A DNA stretch of 62,979 nucleotides from Clostridia bacterium (GTDB taxonomy: Bacteria; Bacillota; Clostridia; Oscillospirales; CAG-272): positions 1 through 62,979 of the forward strand of contig JAFTLQ010000027.1 in the NCBI GenBank assembly GCA_017455905.1, read 5' to 3'. Shown piece after piece: positions 25,650 to 34,673 of the stretch (within the stretch, counting starts at the first letter, position 1; each line of letters opens with the position of its first letter). The notes under the pieces are model-generated. The model ran no database searches, was not told where the DNA came from, and was given only the letters and a program-made list of their open reading frames with translations. Made by a program: the position numbers and the translations under genes.

Positions 25650-26555
25650 ATGAAGGCTGAACGTCTGACACCCTATTTGAGCGAGCGTATCTGGGGCGGT
25701 GACCGCCTGCGCGGGTACGGAAAAAACGTAAAAGACGCCGATATCGGTGAGTCGTGGGAGCTGTCGTTTATCCCGGGATGCGAATCGACGGTGGCGGGAC
25801 GCCCCGTGTCCGAGGTCTATGCGAAGGCAAGCTGGGGAACGCGTGCTGCGTCCTTTGACCGATTCCCCGTGCTGACGAAGTTCATCGACGCGCGCGACAA
25901 TCTGTCCGTGCAGGTGCATCCCGACGACGCGTATGCCCTGCGTGAGGAAAATAGCTACGGAAAGACCGAGATGTGGATCGTTCTGGAGGCTGAGGAGGGT
26001 GCCGGGCTGTATCTCGGCTTCGACCGTCCGATCGCGGCCGAGGAGGTTCGTCGGTATGCCGAGGAGGGAACGCTGGAGACGTATCTCAGCTTCCGCCCCG
26101 TCAAGCCGGGTGACATCTTCTTTATTCCTGCCGGAACGGTGCATGCCATCGGTCGCGGCGTGCTGTTATACGAGATCCAGCAGAACAGCGATCTGACCTA
26201 CCGTCTGTACGACTATCACCGCCGTGATAAGGAGGGGCGCTTGCGCGAATTGCACGTCGACAAGGCACTTCGCGTGTCCGATCTCGTTCCGTACGTGCCA
26301 CCGATCTTTTCGAACGATGACCCCTCGGTTGTCGGCGATTGCTCGTACTTTACGACGCGAATTTGTAAACTTAACGGTGCAAATAAGCCCTTTTTTGTCA
26401 ATGAAACGTCCTTTTTGATGCTGACGGTGCTGGATGGAGAAGGAAGCGTAGACGGCCAGCCGGCGAAGAAGGGCGACACCTTCTTTTCTCCCGCATCGGC
26501 CGGTGAGGTGGAGGCACAGGGCTGTATGACGCTGTGCGCCGTAACGCTCGGATAA
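25650..26555 (+). CDS. manA: Class I mannose-6-phosphate isomerase
   Basis: The 301-residue zinc isomerase interconverts mannose-6-phosphate and fructose-6-phosphate. It begins LTPYLSERIWGG, has the metal-binding region LSVQVHPDDAYA (about 88-99) and KTEMW (about 109-113), and the active-site HAIGRGVLLYEIQQNSDLTYR stretch (from about residue 166). This short form of about 300 residues is usual in Firmicutes. It is transcribed alone from its own promoter and converges on the helicase gene, with a shared terminator between. Confidence 0.95.
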   Translation: MKAERLTPYLSERIWGGDRLRGYGKNVKDADIGESWELSFIPGCESTVAGRPVSEVYAKASWGTRAASFDRFPVLTKFIDARDNLSVQVHPDDAYALREENSYGKTEMWIVLEAEEGAGLYLGFDRPIAAEEVRRYAEEGTLETYLSFRPVKPGDIFFIPAGTVHAIGRGVLLYEIQQNSDLTYRLYDYHRRDKEGRLRELHVDKALRVSDLVPYVPPIFSNDDPSVVGDCSYFTTRICKLNGANKPFFVNETSFLMLTVLDGEGSVDGQPAKKGDTFFSPASAGEVEAQGCMTLCAVTLG

Positions 26556-26572
26556 GAGCCCCATACGATAGC

Positions 26573-26627
26573 AAAAGACACATCGCCGCACGGCAGACTG
26601 TACGCTTGCCGACGGGATGTGTCTTTT
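26573..26627. terminator. Bidirectional terminator between manA and the helicase
   Basis: The 12-bp arms AAAAGACACATC (26573-26584) and GATGTGTCTTTT (26616-26627) pair, with an inner CGGCA/TGCCG hairpin. T-runs follow the stem on both strands, fitting the convergent genes. Confidence 0.85.
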
Positions 26628-26641
26628 CTATTTTATTCGTG

Positions 26642-29041
26642 TTATTCGTGCATTGGATCGTCAGACAGGCTCCAGAAACGGTCGAGGAGCATTTTCAACC
26701 CCTTGGCGTCCGAAACGAATTTCAGCGTATGGAAGCGCTTGGGGATGCTGCGCTTGTAGGCGGGGTCGGCGAGACGATCGTCGATAAGGACGAGGACGCC
26801 GCGGTCCTCCTCGGTGCGGATGACGCGCCCGGCGGCCTGCAGGACCTTGTTGAGCCCGGGATACATATAGGCGTACGCCTTTCCTGCTTCATGCTTTTCA
26901 TCGTAGTAGGCACACATGGCCTCGCGCTCGGCGCTGAGGCTGGGCATACCGACGCCGACGATGACGGCGCCGATCAGCTTGTCGCCGCACAGGTCGATGC
27001 CCTCGGAATAGATGCCGCCCATCACGCAGAAGGCGATAAGGTACGAGGGATCCTCCTCCGAAAAGGAGGCGAGGAACTCGCGCTTTTGCTTTTCGGTCAT
27101 CGACGGCGTCTGCTTGAGCACGCGCAGCTTGGGATACCGTGCGCGAAAGGCCTCGCACAGCGCGTCGTTGTAGGCGAAGGAGGGGGAAAAGATCATGTAG
27201 TGTCCGCGCTTGGCACTGATGGTGGCGACGATAACGCGCAGCACCGCGTTCATCGTGCGCTCCCGCTCGGACGTACGCGTGCTGATCTTATCCATGACGG
27301 AAATGGACAGGCGCGTGGGATCAAAGGGTGATTCGACGGACAGCACCTCGTCGGTGCGGTCAAAGCCGAAGAGGGAACGGTAGTAGTCAATGGGAGAGAG
27401 TGTGGCGGAGAACAGGACGGCCGATTGCCCGCAGCCGAGACGCTCGCGAATGATCGACGAGGGGTCGATGCAGAAAAGCTTGAGAGAGAGCACGCCGTCC
27501 TTCAGCTGCATGAACCATTCGTAGCCGCGGTCGAAGCGAAGCAACGCATCCGTCAGACGCTTGATGCGATAATAATAGTCCCGTGCGCCTGCTTGATGAG
27601 CGGCAGCCTCCTCGGTCGCATCCCGATAGGCATTGAATACCTCTCGCTCGGCGATGGGCAGCAGTTCAAGGAATAGATCGCAAAGAGGCTGCGGAAGCGT
27701 GCGGCCGTGCGCAAAGGCGACGGCTTGTCCGTCGACATCCTTTCGTGTGTCATCCTTCAAAAATGACAATAAAAGATTGCAAAATTTCTCTTTAGCCTCC
27801 GCCATGGCCCGACCGAGCTCGTTGTGTTCACCAAAGGCATAACTGTCGGGTGCGATCTCAAAATCGGCGATCGACTCGGAGTACATCTCCCGCGTGCGGT
27901 CGGGTAGGTTATGCGCCTCGTCGACGAGGATGGCATAGGCACCTGCCTTATCGAAGAAGCGGCGCAGATAGACGACGGGATCAAAGAGGTAGTTGAGGTC
28001 GCAGACGACGACGTCGCACAGCTCGGCATAGCACAGCGACAGCTCGTACGGGCAAACGCGGTAGGTATCGGACATACGGTACAGGTCGTCGCGGCCGACG
28101 AGCGTGTGGCCCTCTCGGTACAGTGCCAATGCGGCGTCGGCCAGACGGTTGGTCTTAAGAAGGGGACAGGCATCCTTATGCTCACGGCAAACGGTGCCGC
28201 GGCGGCATAGCCGCTCCTTGGCGGCGATGGATACCGCCCGCACGTCGGCGCCGACGCGTGAAAGATCGTCAAGGCAGGTGCGCACGCTTTCGACGGTCGT
28301 CGTTTTCGGTGTCAGATAGAAGATCTTGTCGCAGGTGCCCTCGCCCATGGCGCGGAGCGCAGGGTAGAGCACGCTGACGGTCTTGCCGACGCCCGTGGGT
28401 GCCTCGGCACACAGACGGCCGTGGCGTGCGACGGTGCGGTGGACCGTCCGAATAAACTCGTGCTGCCCATCGCGCACATGCGGATAAGGGAAGGGCAGGT
28501 GGACAAGGGAGGGCAGACGCCGCGTGACTCGCTCAACGGCAGGGGCGGCAAAGACGCATACGCTGGCGAGGCATTTTTGGAAAAAGGTGAGCATGGTCTT
28601 CATGCGAAGCACCTCGTCGACGGTGATCTGCTCGCCCGTGTCGTCGTTGAGATAGACAAAGGTCACCGTGACGGTGTCGTACCCCTCGTGCAGGGCGCAA
28701 AGATAAGCGGTGATGAAGCCCTCGGCGCGCATGTGGGCCGTCCATTCCTTGGGCGGATGCTTGACCGATGTGTCAGTCAGACACAGGCGCCAAAGATGCG
28801 CCCCCTCGCGCTTGTCGGCGTAGGCGTGTAAGCGGAAGGTGTAGGGATCGGCGTGCACGTCCTCGGCCACGGTATACCGCGCCTCGGGGCCGTAGCGCGC
28901 ACAGGCGATGCGCTGTGCGTGGGGATCGATGTGCGGCTCGCTGTCGTCGGTCGGCACGCTTTCGCTGATGCCGCGCCGTGCCAGCGCGACGAATTCCGTG
29001 AGATCGACGTGTAAAATGCCCGTTTGCTTATCAAGACGCAT
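26642..29041 (-). CDS. XPD/DinG-type iron-sulphur DNA helicase
   Basis: The 799-residue superfamily 2 helicase has Walker A EAPTGVGKTVS (about 210-220), a cysteine-rich insertion after it (LCRRGTVC..DACPL, then VCPYELS and AELCDVVVCD), the DEAH box VDEAHNLP, and C-terminal motifs IYSEGIDL and QAAGRVIR. This arrangement matches XPD/Rad3-like DinG helicases that unwind DNA 5' to 3' using a 4Fe-4S cluster. About 190 N-terminal residues precede the helicase core; they may form a nuclease-like or accessory domain. ATG 29041 follows GGGAGGAGG. It has its own promoter, divergent from yuiD. Confidence 0.9.
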   Translation of the reverse strand: MRLDKQTGILHVDLTEFVALARRGISESVPTDDSEPHIDPHAQRIACARYGPEARYTVAEDVHADPYTFRLHAYADKREGAHLWRLCLTDTSVKHPPKEWTAHMRAEGFITAYLCALHEGYDTVTVTFVYLNDDTGEQITVDEVLRMKTMLTFFQKCLASVCVFAAPAVERVTRRLPSLVHLPFPYPHVRDGQHEFIRTVHRTVARHGRLCAEAPTGVGKTVSVLYPALRAMGEGTCDKIFYLTPKTTTVESVRTCLDDLSRVGADVRAVSIAAKERLCRRGTVCREHKDACPLLKTNRLADAALALYREGHTLVGRDDLYRMSDTYRVCPYELSLCYAELCDVVVCDLNYLFDPVVYLRRFFDKAGAYAILVDEAHNLPDRTREMYSESIADFEIAPDSYAFGEHNELGRAMAEAKEKFCNLLLSFLKDDTRKDVDGQAVAFAHGRTLPQPLCDLFLELLPIAEREVFNAYRDATEEAAAHQAGARDYYYRIKRLTDALLRFDRGYEWFMQLKDGVLSLKLFCIDPSSIIRERLGCGQSAVLFSATLSPIDYYRSLFGFDRTDEVLSVESPFDPTRLSISVMDKISTRTSERERTMNAVLRVIVATISAKRGHYMIFSPSFAYNDALCEAFRARYPKLRVLKQTPSMTEKQKREFLASFSEEDPSYLIAFCVMGGIYSEGIDLCGDKLIGAVIVGVGMPSLSAEREAMCAYYDEKHEAGKAYAYMYPGLNKVLQAAGRVIRTEEDRGVLVLIDDRLADPAYKRSIPKRFHTLKFVSDAKGLKMLLDRFWSLSDDPMHE

Positions 29042-29088
29042 ACGATACCCCTCCTCCCTTGTTTGGTTTCCTGCTGGTTTTTGTCTAT

Positions 29089-29117
29089 ATTTTAACACAA
29101 AAAAGCGTCGCCGTCAA
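29089..29117 (-). promoter_or_regulatory. Sigma-A promoter of the DinG-type helicase
   Basis: Minus-strand TTGACG (29117-29112), 17 bp and TAAAAT (29094-29089), about 48 bases before the helicase ATG. It is back-to-back with the yuiD promoter; the two -35 boxes are 21 bp apart. Confidence 0.8.
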
Positions 29118-29138
29118 CACAAACCCGTCTATTTCTCA

Positions 29139-29167
29139 TTGACAAGAGCGTTTTTCTGTGCTATAAT
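29139..29167 (+). promoter_or_regulatory. Consensus sigma-A promoter of the yuiD leader
   Basis: TTGACA (29139-29144), 17 bp and TATAAT (29162-29167), full consensus. Transcription should start near 29174, at the left edge of the structured leader. Confidence 0.9.
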
Positions 29168-29171
29168 TTAC

Positions 29172-29298
29172 ACGTATATGTAAAAATTAATGCAACGGGC
29201 GAGATAACGGCGCGGCGGCCTGTGGGCATTGGATCCCGAAGCGCAGGCGCCTGCGTCCACTTTACCTTGCCCCGCGGAGATGACTCCGACCTATACGT
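29172..29298 (+). promoter_or_regulatory. Structured 5' leader of yuiD (riboswitch-like, class unknown)
   Basis: The leader between a consensus promoter and yuiD folds into nested elements. A closing helix pairs ACGTATA (29172-29178) with TATACGT (29292-29298), directly before the GTGAGG ribosome site. A composite stem pairs GGGCA (29224-29228) with TGCCC (29268-29272) and TGGA with TCCA (29230-29233/29256-29259), capped by CGCAG-GCGC-CTGCG. A final hairpin is CGGAG-ATGA-CTCCG (29275-29288). I do not recognise any named riboswitch or the 6S, SRP or tmRNA signatures. Confidence 0.55.
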
Positions 29299-29312
29299 AA
29301 GTGAGGCTATTT

Positions 29313-29789
29313 ATGGGACAGTTTTTTATCGATCTGGTGCATAATCAGGTGCTGATCGCCTCGTGCGTTGCCTGGTTGGTCGCGCAGGTGCTGAAATTTT
29401 TGATATCCGCGGCTATCAACCGTCGCTTTTCTCTTGAACGTCTGCACGGCGACGGCGGTATGCCGAGCGGCCATTCCGCCACAGTCATGGCGCTGGCGAT
29501 CACCGTCGGCTTTTCAGCCGGGTGGTCATCCATTGCGTTCGGTATGTGCATGATCTTTGCCATCATTGTTATGCACGACGCGATGGGCGTGCGCCGCGAA
29601 ACGGGCAAGCAGGCAATGGATATTATCAAGATCTTTGAAGCCTTCAACGATGTGCTCGCCGAGCACGACAAGGAGCTTAAGCACGAAAAGCTCAAGACAC
29701 TGGTGGGACATACCCCCCTGCAGGTCATCTGCGGTGCCATCGTCGGTATTGTCGTCGGTGTTCTGCACAGTATCTTCTTCATCCTGTAA
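29313..29789 (+). CDS. yuiD: Divergent PAP2 family membrane protein (DUF212, YuiD-like)
   Basis: The 158-residue protein has about four membrane segments and the phosphatase-like motif GGMPSGHSATV (about 46-56), plus VMHDAMGVRRETGKQA near 86-101. It belongs to the divergent PAP2 family (DUF212), related to acid phosphatases but of unknown substrate. ATG 29313 is chosen over GTG 29301 because GTGAGG lies six bases upstream of the ATG. Acetate kinase follows after 43 bases with no terminator between, so the two genes may share the long structured leader. Confidence 0.88.
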   Translation: MGQFFIDLVHNQVLIASCVAWLVAQVLKFLISAAINRRFSLERLHGDGGMPSGHSATVMALAITVGFSAGWSSIAFGMCMIFAIIVMHDAMGVRRETGKQAMDIIKIFEAFNDVLAEHDKELKHEKLKTLVGHTPLQVICGAIVGIVVGVLHSIFFIL

Positions 29790-29832
29790 CGCAAACAAAA
29801 ACAAATACATATCATTTCGAAAGGACACAAAC

Positions 29833-31035
29833 ATGAAAATTCTGGTCATCAATGCGGGAAGCTCGTCTCTCAAATTTCAGCTGATCGACATGGACACCGA
29901 GCAGGTCGTTGCCAAGGGCATCTGCGAGGAGATCGGTGGCAAGTCCCGTTTCAAATTCAAGGTCCCCGGCCGTGAGGACTACAAGACCGAGCCGGCACTT
30001 CCGACGCACACCGAGGCGCTGCAGCTCGTTCTTGACACGCTGGTTGACAAGACGATCGGCGTCATCGCCTCCACGGATGAGATCGGTGCGGTCGGTCACC
30101 GCGTGGTACACGGCGGAGAGAAGTTCTCCACCTCCGTTCTGGTAACCGACGAGGTCAAGGCCATCATCGAGGAATGCAAGGACCTCGGCCCGCTCCACAA
30201 CCCCGCCAACCTTAAGGGTATTCTTGCCTGTGAGGCGATCATGAAGGTGCCTCAGGTCGCCGTGTTCGATACCGGCTTCCATCAGACGATGCCCGATTTC
30301 GCCTATATGTATGCGCTTCCTTATCGCTACTACACCGACTACAAGCTTCGCCGTTACGGCTTCCACGGCACCTCGCACCGCTACGTCAGCGCCCGTGCCG
30401 CTGCCATGCTCGGCAAAAAGCCCGAGGAGGTCAACGTCGTTACCTGCCATCTCGGCAACGGTGCGTCCCTGGCGGCTGTCAAGGGCGGTAAATGCTTTGA
30501 TACCTCTATGGGTGTTACGCCTCTTGAGGGTATCATGATGGGTACGCGCTCCGGCAACATCGACCCTGCTATCATCCCCTACCTGATGCGCAAGGGCGAG
30601 CTGACGACCGCCGACGACATCGACAAGATGCTCAACAAGCAGTCGGGTATGCTGGGTGTATCCGGTCTCAGCAGCGACAACCAGGAGATCGAAAAGGGTG
30701 CCAAGGAGGGCAACGACCGTTGCCGTCTCGTCCAAGAGATGTACTGCCACCAGCTGACCAAGCTCGTGGGCGGCTACATTGCCTGCATGGGCGGTGCGGA
30801 TGCCATCGTCTTCACCGGCGGTATCGGCGAGAACAACACGGAGTATCGCACCTACGTCGGTCAGCAGCTGGCCTTCCTCGGTGTTAAGATCGACGAGGAG
30901 AAGAATCATATGCGCGGCTGTGAGGTGGACATCTCGACGCCCGATTCCAAGATCAAGGTGCTCGTCATTCCCACGGATGAGGAAATGGTGATCGCCCGCG
31001 ATACGATGGACATCGTAAACGCGCTGAATAAGTAA
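29833..31035 (+). CDS. ackA: Acetate kinase
   Basis: The 400-residue ASKHA kinase makes ATP and acetate from acetyl phosphate in fermentation. It has VINAGSSSLKFQL (about 5-17), GHRVVHGGE, GFHGTSHRYV, CHLGNGASLAA and FTGGIGENN, all family signatures. ATG 29833 has AAGGA eight bases upstream. Codon choice is restricted, as expected for an abundant enzyme. No phosphotransacetylase gene is adjacent. It may be transcribed from the yuiD promoter and ends at a terminator before greA. Confidence 0.97.
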   Translation: MKILVINAGSSSLKFQLIDMDTEQVVAKGICEEIGGKSRFKFKVPGREDYKTEPALPTHTEALQLVLDTLVDKTIGVIASTDEIGAVGHRVVHGGEKFSTSVLVTDEVKAIIEECKDLGPLHNPANLKGILACEAIMKVPQVAVFDTGFHQTMPDFAYMYALPYRYYTDYKLRRYGFHGTSHRYVSARAAAMLGKKPEEVNVVTCHLGNGASLAAVKGGKCFDTSMGVTPLEGIMMGTRSGNIDPAIIPYLMRKGELTTADDIDKMLNKQSGMLGVSGLSSDNQEIEKGAKEGNDRCRLVQEMYCHQLTKLVGGYIACMGGADAIVFTGGIGENNTEYRTYVGQQLAFLGVKIDEEKNHMRGCEVDISTPDSKIKVLVIPTDEEMVIARDTMDIVNALNK

Positions 31036-31053
31036 GCAAAGAACAAACACGCA

Positions 31054-31098
31054 GGCGGCGTAGGGGAGGACGGAGGTCTTTTTCTGCGCCGCCCTTTT
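31054..31098 (+). terminator. Probable intrinsic terminator after ackA
   Basis: GGCGGCG (31054-31060) pairs with CGCCGCC (31087-31093), followed by CTTTT. The loop is long (26 nt) and the T-run short, so it may be leaky and allow read-through into greA. Confidence 0.6.
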
Positions 31099-31122
31099 AT
31101 AGAAACAAAAAGGGAGAAGGAT

Positions 31123-31626
31123 ATGTACGACGAGCTGACCGAAGTGGATATAAAAAAGATGGAAGAGGAGATCCAATATCGGTTGAACGTTCTCGGCCCG
31201 CAGCTTCTGAAGGAAATGGCGCGCACGAGAGAGTTTGGCGATCTGAGCGAGAACGCCGAATACAAGGAGGCCAAGCGTGAAAAGCGCCGCAACGAGGGGC
31301 GCATCCGCTATCTTGAAAACATGATCCGCACCGCGCGTGTTATCAAGGTGAAGGAGCACGAGGGCGCTGTTTCCCTCTTTGACTGGGTCACCGTGTATAA
31401 TGAGATGCGCGGTGAGGAAAAAAAGATACAGATCGTTACCACCCTTCGCCAGGATGCCTTGCGCGGCTTCGTCAGTAAGGAGTCGCCGCTCGGCATGGCG
31501 CTGATGGGACGGCGCGTCGGTGAACGCGTCGAGGTACACGTCAACGAAACGCGCTCGTACTTCGTCGTCATTCGTGCGATCGAAAAGGGACGCGACAACG
31601 AGGACCTGCCTATCAGCGGCTACTGA
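31123..31626 (+). CDS. greA: Transcription elongation factor GreA
   Basis: The 167-residue protein has an N-terminal antiparallel coiled coil carrying the acidic tip REFGDLSENAEYKEAK (about 37-52), followed by an FKBP-like C-terminal domain. GreA stimulates transcript cleavage by stalled RNA polymerase. GGGAG precedes ATG 31123. The uridine-kinase-like gene follows after 25 bases. No separate promoter was recognised between the ackA terminator and greA. Confidence 0.95.
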   Translation: MYDELTEVDIKKMEEEIQYRLNVLGPQLLKEMARTREFGDLSENAEYKEAKREKRRNEGRIRYLENMIRTARVIKVKEHEGAVSLFDWVTVYNEMRGEEKKIQIVTTLRQDALRGFVSKESPLGMALMGRRVGERVEVHVNETRSYFVVIRAIEKGRDNEDLPISGY

Positions 31627-31651
31627 TAGGACACGAAAACGGGAGGCAGGT

Positions 31652-32587
31652 ATGGCAGACAGATCACTGGAAGCGATCAATCGCATGGCAAGGGAGGATC
31701 CGCGCGCGCTGATCCGCGAGGCAGACGACGCGTACCGTGCCTTTATCGACGGTACGTGCGCCCGTATATTGGACGGAGGGCGCGTTCGCGTGCTGCTGCT
31801 TGCCGGACCGTCCGGATCGGGAAAAACGACGAGTGCCAACATGATCGCCGACGCGGTGCGTCGGGCGGGACACAAGAGTCATGTCATCTCGCTTGATAAT
31901 TTTTACCGCGAGGCAAACGATCCGCTCTATCCGCGCAAGGCCGACGGCGAGAGGGATCTGGAGAGCTATGAGGCGCTGGATCTTGCGCGTGTGCGCGACT
32001 GCCTGGCGCGTGCCGCTCGCGGCGAGGCGTTTTCCGTGCCGTATTACGATTTCAAAACGGGGCGTTACCGTGCGGATACGTACGACGTGGCCGCATCGGA
32101 CGACGGAGTGATCATCGTTGAGGGGCTGCACGCGTTGAATCCTGACGTAACGGCGGGGCTGCCGAGCGACCGTGTGCTCAAGCTGTTTGTTAGCGTTTCA
32201 ACTAACCTGACCGTCGGCGGTAAGCGCGTCCTGTCGGGGCGCAAGCTGCGTTTTTTGCGCCGCTTGGTACGCGATCATCTGTATCGTGGAGCAAGTGCGA
32301 CGCGCACGCTTTCTCTGTGGGACGGTGTGCTGGCGGGGGAGGATACCTACCTGTATCCCTACCGCGGAGAAGCCGACATCACAGCGGATACCTTCCACGC
32401 GTACGAGTTGGGACTTCTGGCGCCGTTCGCGAGTGAGGTGCTGCGTGCCGATCCGTCGGACGATCCGTATGCCGCCGTCGTGGCAAACGCCGTTGAGCTG
32501 GCGCACCCTATAAGCGAGGCGCTTGTTCCTCAGGATTCGCTGATGCGCGAATTCATTATTGGCGGCACATACGAGCATTTATATTGA
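31652..32587 (+). CDS. Uridine kinase-like P-loop nucleoside kinase
   Basis: The 311-residue protein has Walker A AGPSGSGKTTSA (about 51-62), ISLDNFYREANDPLYPRK (about 78-95), the DFKTGRY substrate segment and IVEGLHALNP. These match uridine kinase (Udk) and the nucleoside-kinase domain common in Clostridia. The N-terminal TGS-type region found in longer clostridial relatives is absent. ATG 31652 follows GGGAGG by five bases. The likely reaction is phosphorylation of uridine or cytidine, though the nucleoside is not proven. Confidence 0.85.
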   Translation: MADRSLEAINRMAREDPRALIREADDAYRAFIDGTCARILDGGRVRVLLLAGPSGSGKTTSANMIADAVRRAGHKSHVISLDNFYREANDPLYPRKADGERDLESYEALDLARVRDCLARAARGEAFSVPYYDFKTGRYRADTYDVAASDDGVIIVEGLHALNPDVTAGLPSDRVLKLFVSVSTNLTVGGKRVLSGRKLRFLRRLVRDHLYRGASATRTLSLWDGVLAGEDTYLYPYRGEADITADTFHAYELGLLAPFASEVLRADPSDDPYAAVVANAVELAHPISEALVPQDSLMREFIIGGTYEHLY

Positions 32588-32638
32588 TGAAAAGACAATA
32601 ATTATTTACAAAATAATCAAAAAAGCGAGATATAGGAT

Positions 32639-33580
32639 ATGAATATAGCAGCCTCCGTTGCCGACATCGTCGGGCGTACGCCGCTTGTCCGTCTGTCGCG
32701 CATCGAGCATGCCTACGGCCTGCAGGTGACGCTTCTCGGCAAGCTTGAGGGGAGAAATCCTGCCGGCTCCGCGAAGGATCGCGTGGCCCTTGCCATGATC
32801 GAGCAGGCGCAAAGGGACGGCCGTCTGACCGAGGGGTCGGTGATCATCGAGCCTACCTCGGGCAATACCGGTATCGGCCTGTGCGCCATTGGTGCGCGCC
32901 TCGGATACCGTACGATCATCGTCATGCCCGACACGATGTCGGTGGAGCGACGCCGCCTGATGCGTGCCTACGGCGCCGAGGTCGTCCTGAGTGACGGACG
33001 GCTTGGCATGGCGGGCGCGATCGAGCGTGCCAAGGCGCTGGCCGCCGCCACGCCCGGTGCGTTTATTCCGTCGCAGTTTGACAATCCCGCCAACCCGGCG
33101 GCGCATTACCGTACGACGGGTCCCGAGATCCTTGAGGACACGGACGGGACGGTGGATATCTTCGTCGCGGGCGTCGGGACGGGTGGCACCGTCAGCGGTG
33201 TCGGCCGTTATCTGAAGGAGCAGCGCTCCGACGTACATATCGTAGGCGTTGAGCCACGGAGCTCGGCCGTCCTGTCGGGCGGTCAGGCGGGTGCGCACGG
33301 CATACAGGGTATCGGTGCGGGCTTTGTTCCCGACAATTTTGATCGGAGTGCCGTCGACGAGATCGTGACGGTCGATACCGAGCAGGCCTATGCCTTCGGC
33401 CGCGCGCTGGCACGTATGGAGGGCCTTTTGACAGGCATTTCCTCGGGCGCGGCGTTGGCCGCGGCGGTGGACGTTGCTTCGCGTGCGGACAGCCGTGGCA
33501 AGACGGTAGTCGTTCTGCTCCCCGATACGGGTGAGCGGTATCTGTCGACGCCGATGTATGCGGAGGATAGCGATGAGTAA
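32639..33580 (+). CDS. cysK: Cysteine synthase (O-acetylserine sulfhydrylase)
   Basis: The 313-residue PLP enzyme forms cysteine from O-acetylserine and sulfide. The Schiff-base Lys lies in NPAGSAKDR (about 38-46), the SGNTG phosphate loop near 75-79 and the GTGGTVSG loop near 181-188. The C-terminus GISSGAALAA is typical. The ribosome site is weak (only AGGA very close to ATG). It overlaps mnmA by eight bases (ATGAGTAA), linking cysteine supply and tRNA thiolation on one mRNA. Confidence 0.94.
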   Translation: MNIAASVADIVGRTPLVRLSRIEHAYGLQVTLLGKLEGRNPAGSAKDRVALAMIEQAQRDGRLTEGSVIIEPTSGNTGIGLCAIGARLGYRTIIVMPDTMSVERRRLMRAYGAEVVLSDGRLGMAGAIERAKALAAATPGAFIPSQFDNPANPAAHYRTTGPEILEDTDGTVDIFVAGVGTGGTVSGVGRYLKEQRSDVHIVGVEPRSSAVLSGGQAGAHGIQGIGAGFVPDNFDRSAVDEIVTVDTEQAYAFGRALARMEGLLTGISSGAALAAAVDVASRADSRGKTVVVLLPDTGERYLSTPMYAEDSDE

Positions 33581-34640
33581 GCGACGTGCGTTGGTCGCCA
33601 TGAGCGGCGGCGTGGACAGCTCGGTGGCCGCTTGCCGTACGTTAGAGGCGGGATACGAAGCCGTCGGTGTGACGATGCAGCTGTGCCCGCGCGGTGCAGA
33701 CCAGCCGAACCGTGATGCCGCGGATGCGCGTGCGGTGGCCGAGGTCTTGGGTATGGGACACACGACCCTTGCCTGCACCGAGGCGTTTTCCAGCGAGGTC
33801 GTGGAGCCCTTTGTGCGTGCCTACGAGGATGGGCAAACGCCCAATCCGTGTATACGGTGCAATCGGCGTCTGAAATTCGGATACCTGCTGGCGTATGCCG
33901 AGCAGGAGGGCTTTGATACGCTGGTGACAGGCCATTACGCTCGTGTTTGCTACGACGAGGCGAGCGGTGAATATCGGTTGAAAAAAGCGCGGGCGCTGGC
34001 CAAGGATCAAAGCTACGTTCTGTATTTTCTGTCGCAGGAGCAGCTGGCACACGTGTATTTCCCGCTTGGTGAGTTTGCCTCTAAGGAGGAGGTCCGCGAG
34101 GCGGCCGCGGCATACGGCTTTGTAAGCGCCAACCGCAAGGACAGCCAGGATATCTGCTTTATTCCCGACGGCGATTACGCTGCATTTATTACGGCCCATA
34201 CGGGTAAGACCTACGCTGAGGGCGATTTTCTTGACCTCGACGGAGAGGTGATCGGTCGCCATCGCGGGCTCATCCATTATACCGTCGGTCAGCGTAAGGG
34301 GCTGGGTGTGACCTTCGGGGCGCCCATGTACGTCAAGGCCAAGTGCGCACAGGATAATACGGTGACCCTTTCCGGCGATGCCGCCCTATATGAGTCGGCG
34401 TGCCTTCTGCGCGAGGTCAGTTATATATCGTCTGTCGCACCGACTGCGCCCTTCCGTGCGGCGGTCAAAACACGGTATAGCGCCAGGGAGGTCGAGGCGA
34501 CCGTCTACCCGTGCGGTGACGGCGCACAGGTCGTCTTTGATTCTCCGGTCCGTGCGCTGACGCCGGGACAGGCAGCCGTGTTCTACGACGGCGATACCGT
34601 CCTTGGCGGCGGTGTGATCGCATGCGGGGAAACGGCGTGA
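33573..34640 (+). CDS. mnmA: tRNA-specific 2-thiouridylase MnmA
   Basis: The 355-residue enzyme makes 2-thiouridine at position 34 of Lys, Glu and Gln tRNAs. It has the PP-loop AMSGGVDSSVA (about 9-19), the first catalytic Cys in NPCIRCN (about 94-100) and the second in DSQDICF (about 192-198). ATG 33573 is chosen for GGAGG six bases upstream; the frame is open further to 33531. The start lies inside the cysK end. The tRNA-Glu gene in this window encodes one of its substrates. Confidence 0.96.
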   Translation: MSKRRALVAMSGGVDSSVAACRTLEAGYEAVGVTMQLCPRGADQPNRDAADARAVAEVLGMGHTTLACTEAFSSEVVEPFVRAYEDGQTPNPCIRCNRRLKFGYLLAYAEQEGFDTLVTGHYARVCYDEASGEYRLKKARALAKDQSYVLYFLSQEQLAHVYFPLGEFASKEEVREAAAAYGFVSANRKDSQDICFIPDGDYAAFITAHTGKTYAEGDFLDLDGEVIGRHRGLIHYTVGQRKGLGVTFGAPMYVKAKCAQDNTVTLSGDAALYESACLLREVSYISSVAPTAPFRAAVKTRYSAREVEATVYPCGDGAQVVFDSPVRALTPGQAAVFYDGDTVLGGGVIACGETA

Positions 34641-34673
34641 CCCGTCACAAACGCTCCGATTCCCAAGTCTATC

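Noticed and set aside
29812..31875. 687-codon minus-strand frame opposite ackA and greA
   Set aside because: It is a shadow of the biased codons of ackA and greA, with no ribosome site or recognisable domain.
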